62,000 bases of DNA from Mesostigma viride. Lineage: Eukaryota > Streptophyta > Mesostigmatophyceae > Mesostigmatales > Mesostigmataceae. Shown here piece after piece: positions 61,201 to 62,000 of the stretch. The position numbers were made by a program, and so were the translations under genes. Position 1 is the stretch's first letter. Each line of letters begins with the position of its first letter. The DNA lies in contig RPFO01000076.1 of the NCBI GenBank assembly GCA_009746045.1, positions 1,626,554 through 1,688,553 of the forward strand. The letters run 5' to 3'. Under the pieces are notes generated by a model, which saw only the letters and a list, made by a program, of their open reading frames with translations, did not search any database and was not told the DNA's origin.

Positions 61201-62000
61201 ACCAATCCGCGGGAAAATCCCCCAAATTGCCTTTTGTTTCCCAAAATGTGTGAGCCACCCCTTCCTTTCCCAACGGGCCGGAAATCCCTAAATCCCCCAA
61301 AAGGTCACGCCATAAAGCCCGGCCTATCCAAAGGCGACAGCGAATGCGCGTCGCGTCTTTCATGTAAATCATGTTGGACGAAGGCAAGACGGCGCGAGCA
61401 CAGGCACCACAAAAAAAGCCACTGGCGGTGGCTTGCAGGTGCGGGAGTGCGGCGATGGCGACAGGGCCACAGAGGCGTTCAGGGATTCTAACACGTCTTC
61501 AGTTCGCAAAGTTTCCCACTGTCCTGGTTGAATATATAAGCACAAATTCTGTCGAGCGGGTGAATCTGTCCGACGTGATCAAAAAGAGCGCGATGACATG
61601 AAAGAAAGCTGAGGGCAGGGTCAACCGTTGAATTCATAAGGATAGTGGTGGACTATGCAGGGAAGCCTATGCAAGGAACGCCCATGGTGGTCACGACATT
61701 GGTTTATAATCTGAAACGCGACATTTGTTTATAATCTGCCATGTTTTAGGAATCTGCCACGGTTTTACTGTCCGTCATTTTCATCCAGAAATGTTTTTCA
61801 GCCGACCGTCTAATTAGAAGTTGGATCGTCTATGGTCTTGATTTCCTTGTTTCAGCGTCGCCTATGCATCTTGTGTGCAGGCCGAAGGCCATGCAAGGCG
61901 AGGTGGACGTGGACGAGGCTCATGCAAGATGAAGACGAGGCGGTCGATGACGTCGGGGAGACTTTGTACCATTCTAGTCGGCATTTAGCAAGACACCGAG
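58288..62000. other. AT-richer DNA without a supportable gene
   Basis: Contains AAGTAAGTAAGTAAGTA (59330-59346), TTAATTAATTAATTGATT (60187-60204), isolated AGTTGTCTCAC motifs (59506, 60256) and GGACTGAG motifs (59033, 60057). The open frames at 60331-60729 and 61063-61491 have no recognisable domain, no consistent splice context and no repeat-family match in the window. The segment from 61882 to the end is open in one frame after TGTGTGCAG and might be an exon, but this is too weak to call. Confidence 0.4.

Noticed and set aside
61063-61491. 142-residue + strand ORF rich in Pro/Arg/Lys
   Set aside because: No domain; overlapping frames on the other strand are equally open; cannot be separated from chance.
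61882-62000. Possible exon start after TGTGTGCAG near the window end
   Set aside because: One frame stays open to the end with an acidic peptide, but no partner exon is visible and the window stops.

Overview
The window is repeat-rich eukaryotic nuclear DNA. The one host gene I can reconstruct has short exons and GT-AG introns of 0.8-4.9 kb. Almost everything to its right is nested retrotransposons and DNA transposons. The mix (chromodomain Ty3/gypsy elements, an APE-type LINE, a LINE with a restriction-like endonuclease, foldback elements, intronic minisatellites) would suit a large algal or other protist genome. I cannot name the species from sequence alone.

Region 1 (1-15.1 kb): the 3' part of an armadillo-repeat (ARM) gene on the + strand. 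Seven exons have matching splice phases and give about 204 residues ending in a stop at 15104. Its introns hold large satellites: C-rich, G/GT-rich, a 58-bp minisatellite of about 47 copies, and a GGGA array. A perfect 37-copy GGGAT array lies just downstream.

Region 2 (15.9-25 kb): a minus-strand APE-type LINE (LINE A) is cut into three pieces by a ~2 kb TIR element and a ~0.78 kb MITE. It is followed by a plus-strand LINE of another clade (LINE C: RT, CCHC finger and PD-(D/E)XK-like endonuclease) and a second, 5'-truncated copy of its tail.

Region 3 (25.1-31.5 kb): gypsy element G1, with two LTRs, a small leader ORF, gag, and a broken pol deleted from the RT to the 3' LTR.

Region 4 (31.5-42.8 kb): a second minus-strand APE LINE (LINE B) is split by a 5.8 kb composite foldback element with a 5-bp target duplication. 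Beyond it is a second copy of the region 2 TIR element, itself carrying two insertions.

Region 5 (43.0-57.7 kb): a DNA transposon with perfect 41-bp terminal inverted repeats encloses a short repeat, which is in turn split by G2. G2 is an 11,582-bp gypsy element with nearly identical 676-bp LTRs and a GTGCA target duplication. Its order is LTR, PBS, leader ORF (RNase H1 hybrid-binding-like domain), gag, PR-RT-RNase H, integrase-chromodomain, a 734-residue extra ORF, PPT, LTR.

Region 6 (57.7-62 kb): AT-richer DNA without a gene I can support.

The best candidate for something undescribed is the G1/G2 family. Both elements keep a stand-alone ORF with an RNase H1/viroplasmin-like hybrid-binding domain ahead of gag, and G2 adds a large unrecognised ORF after integrase. 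The composite foldback element comes second.
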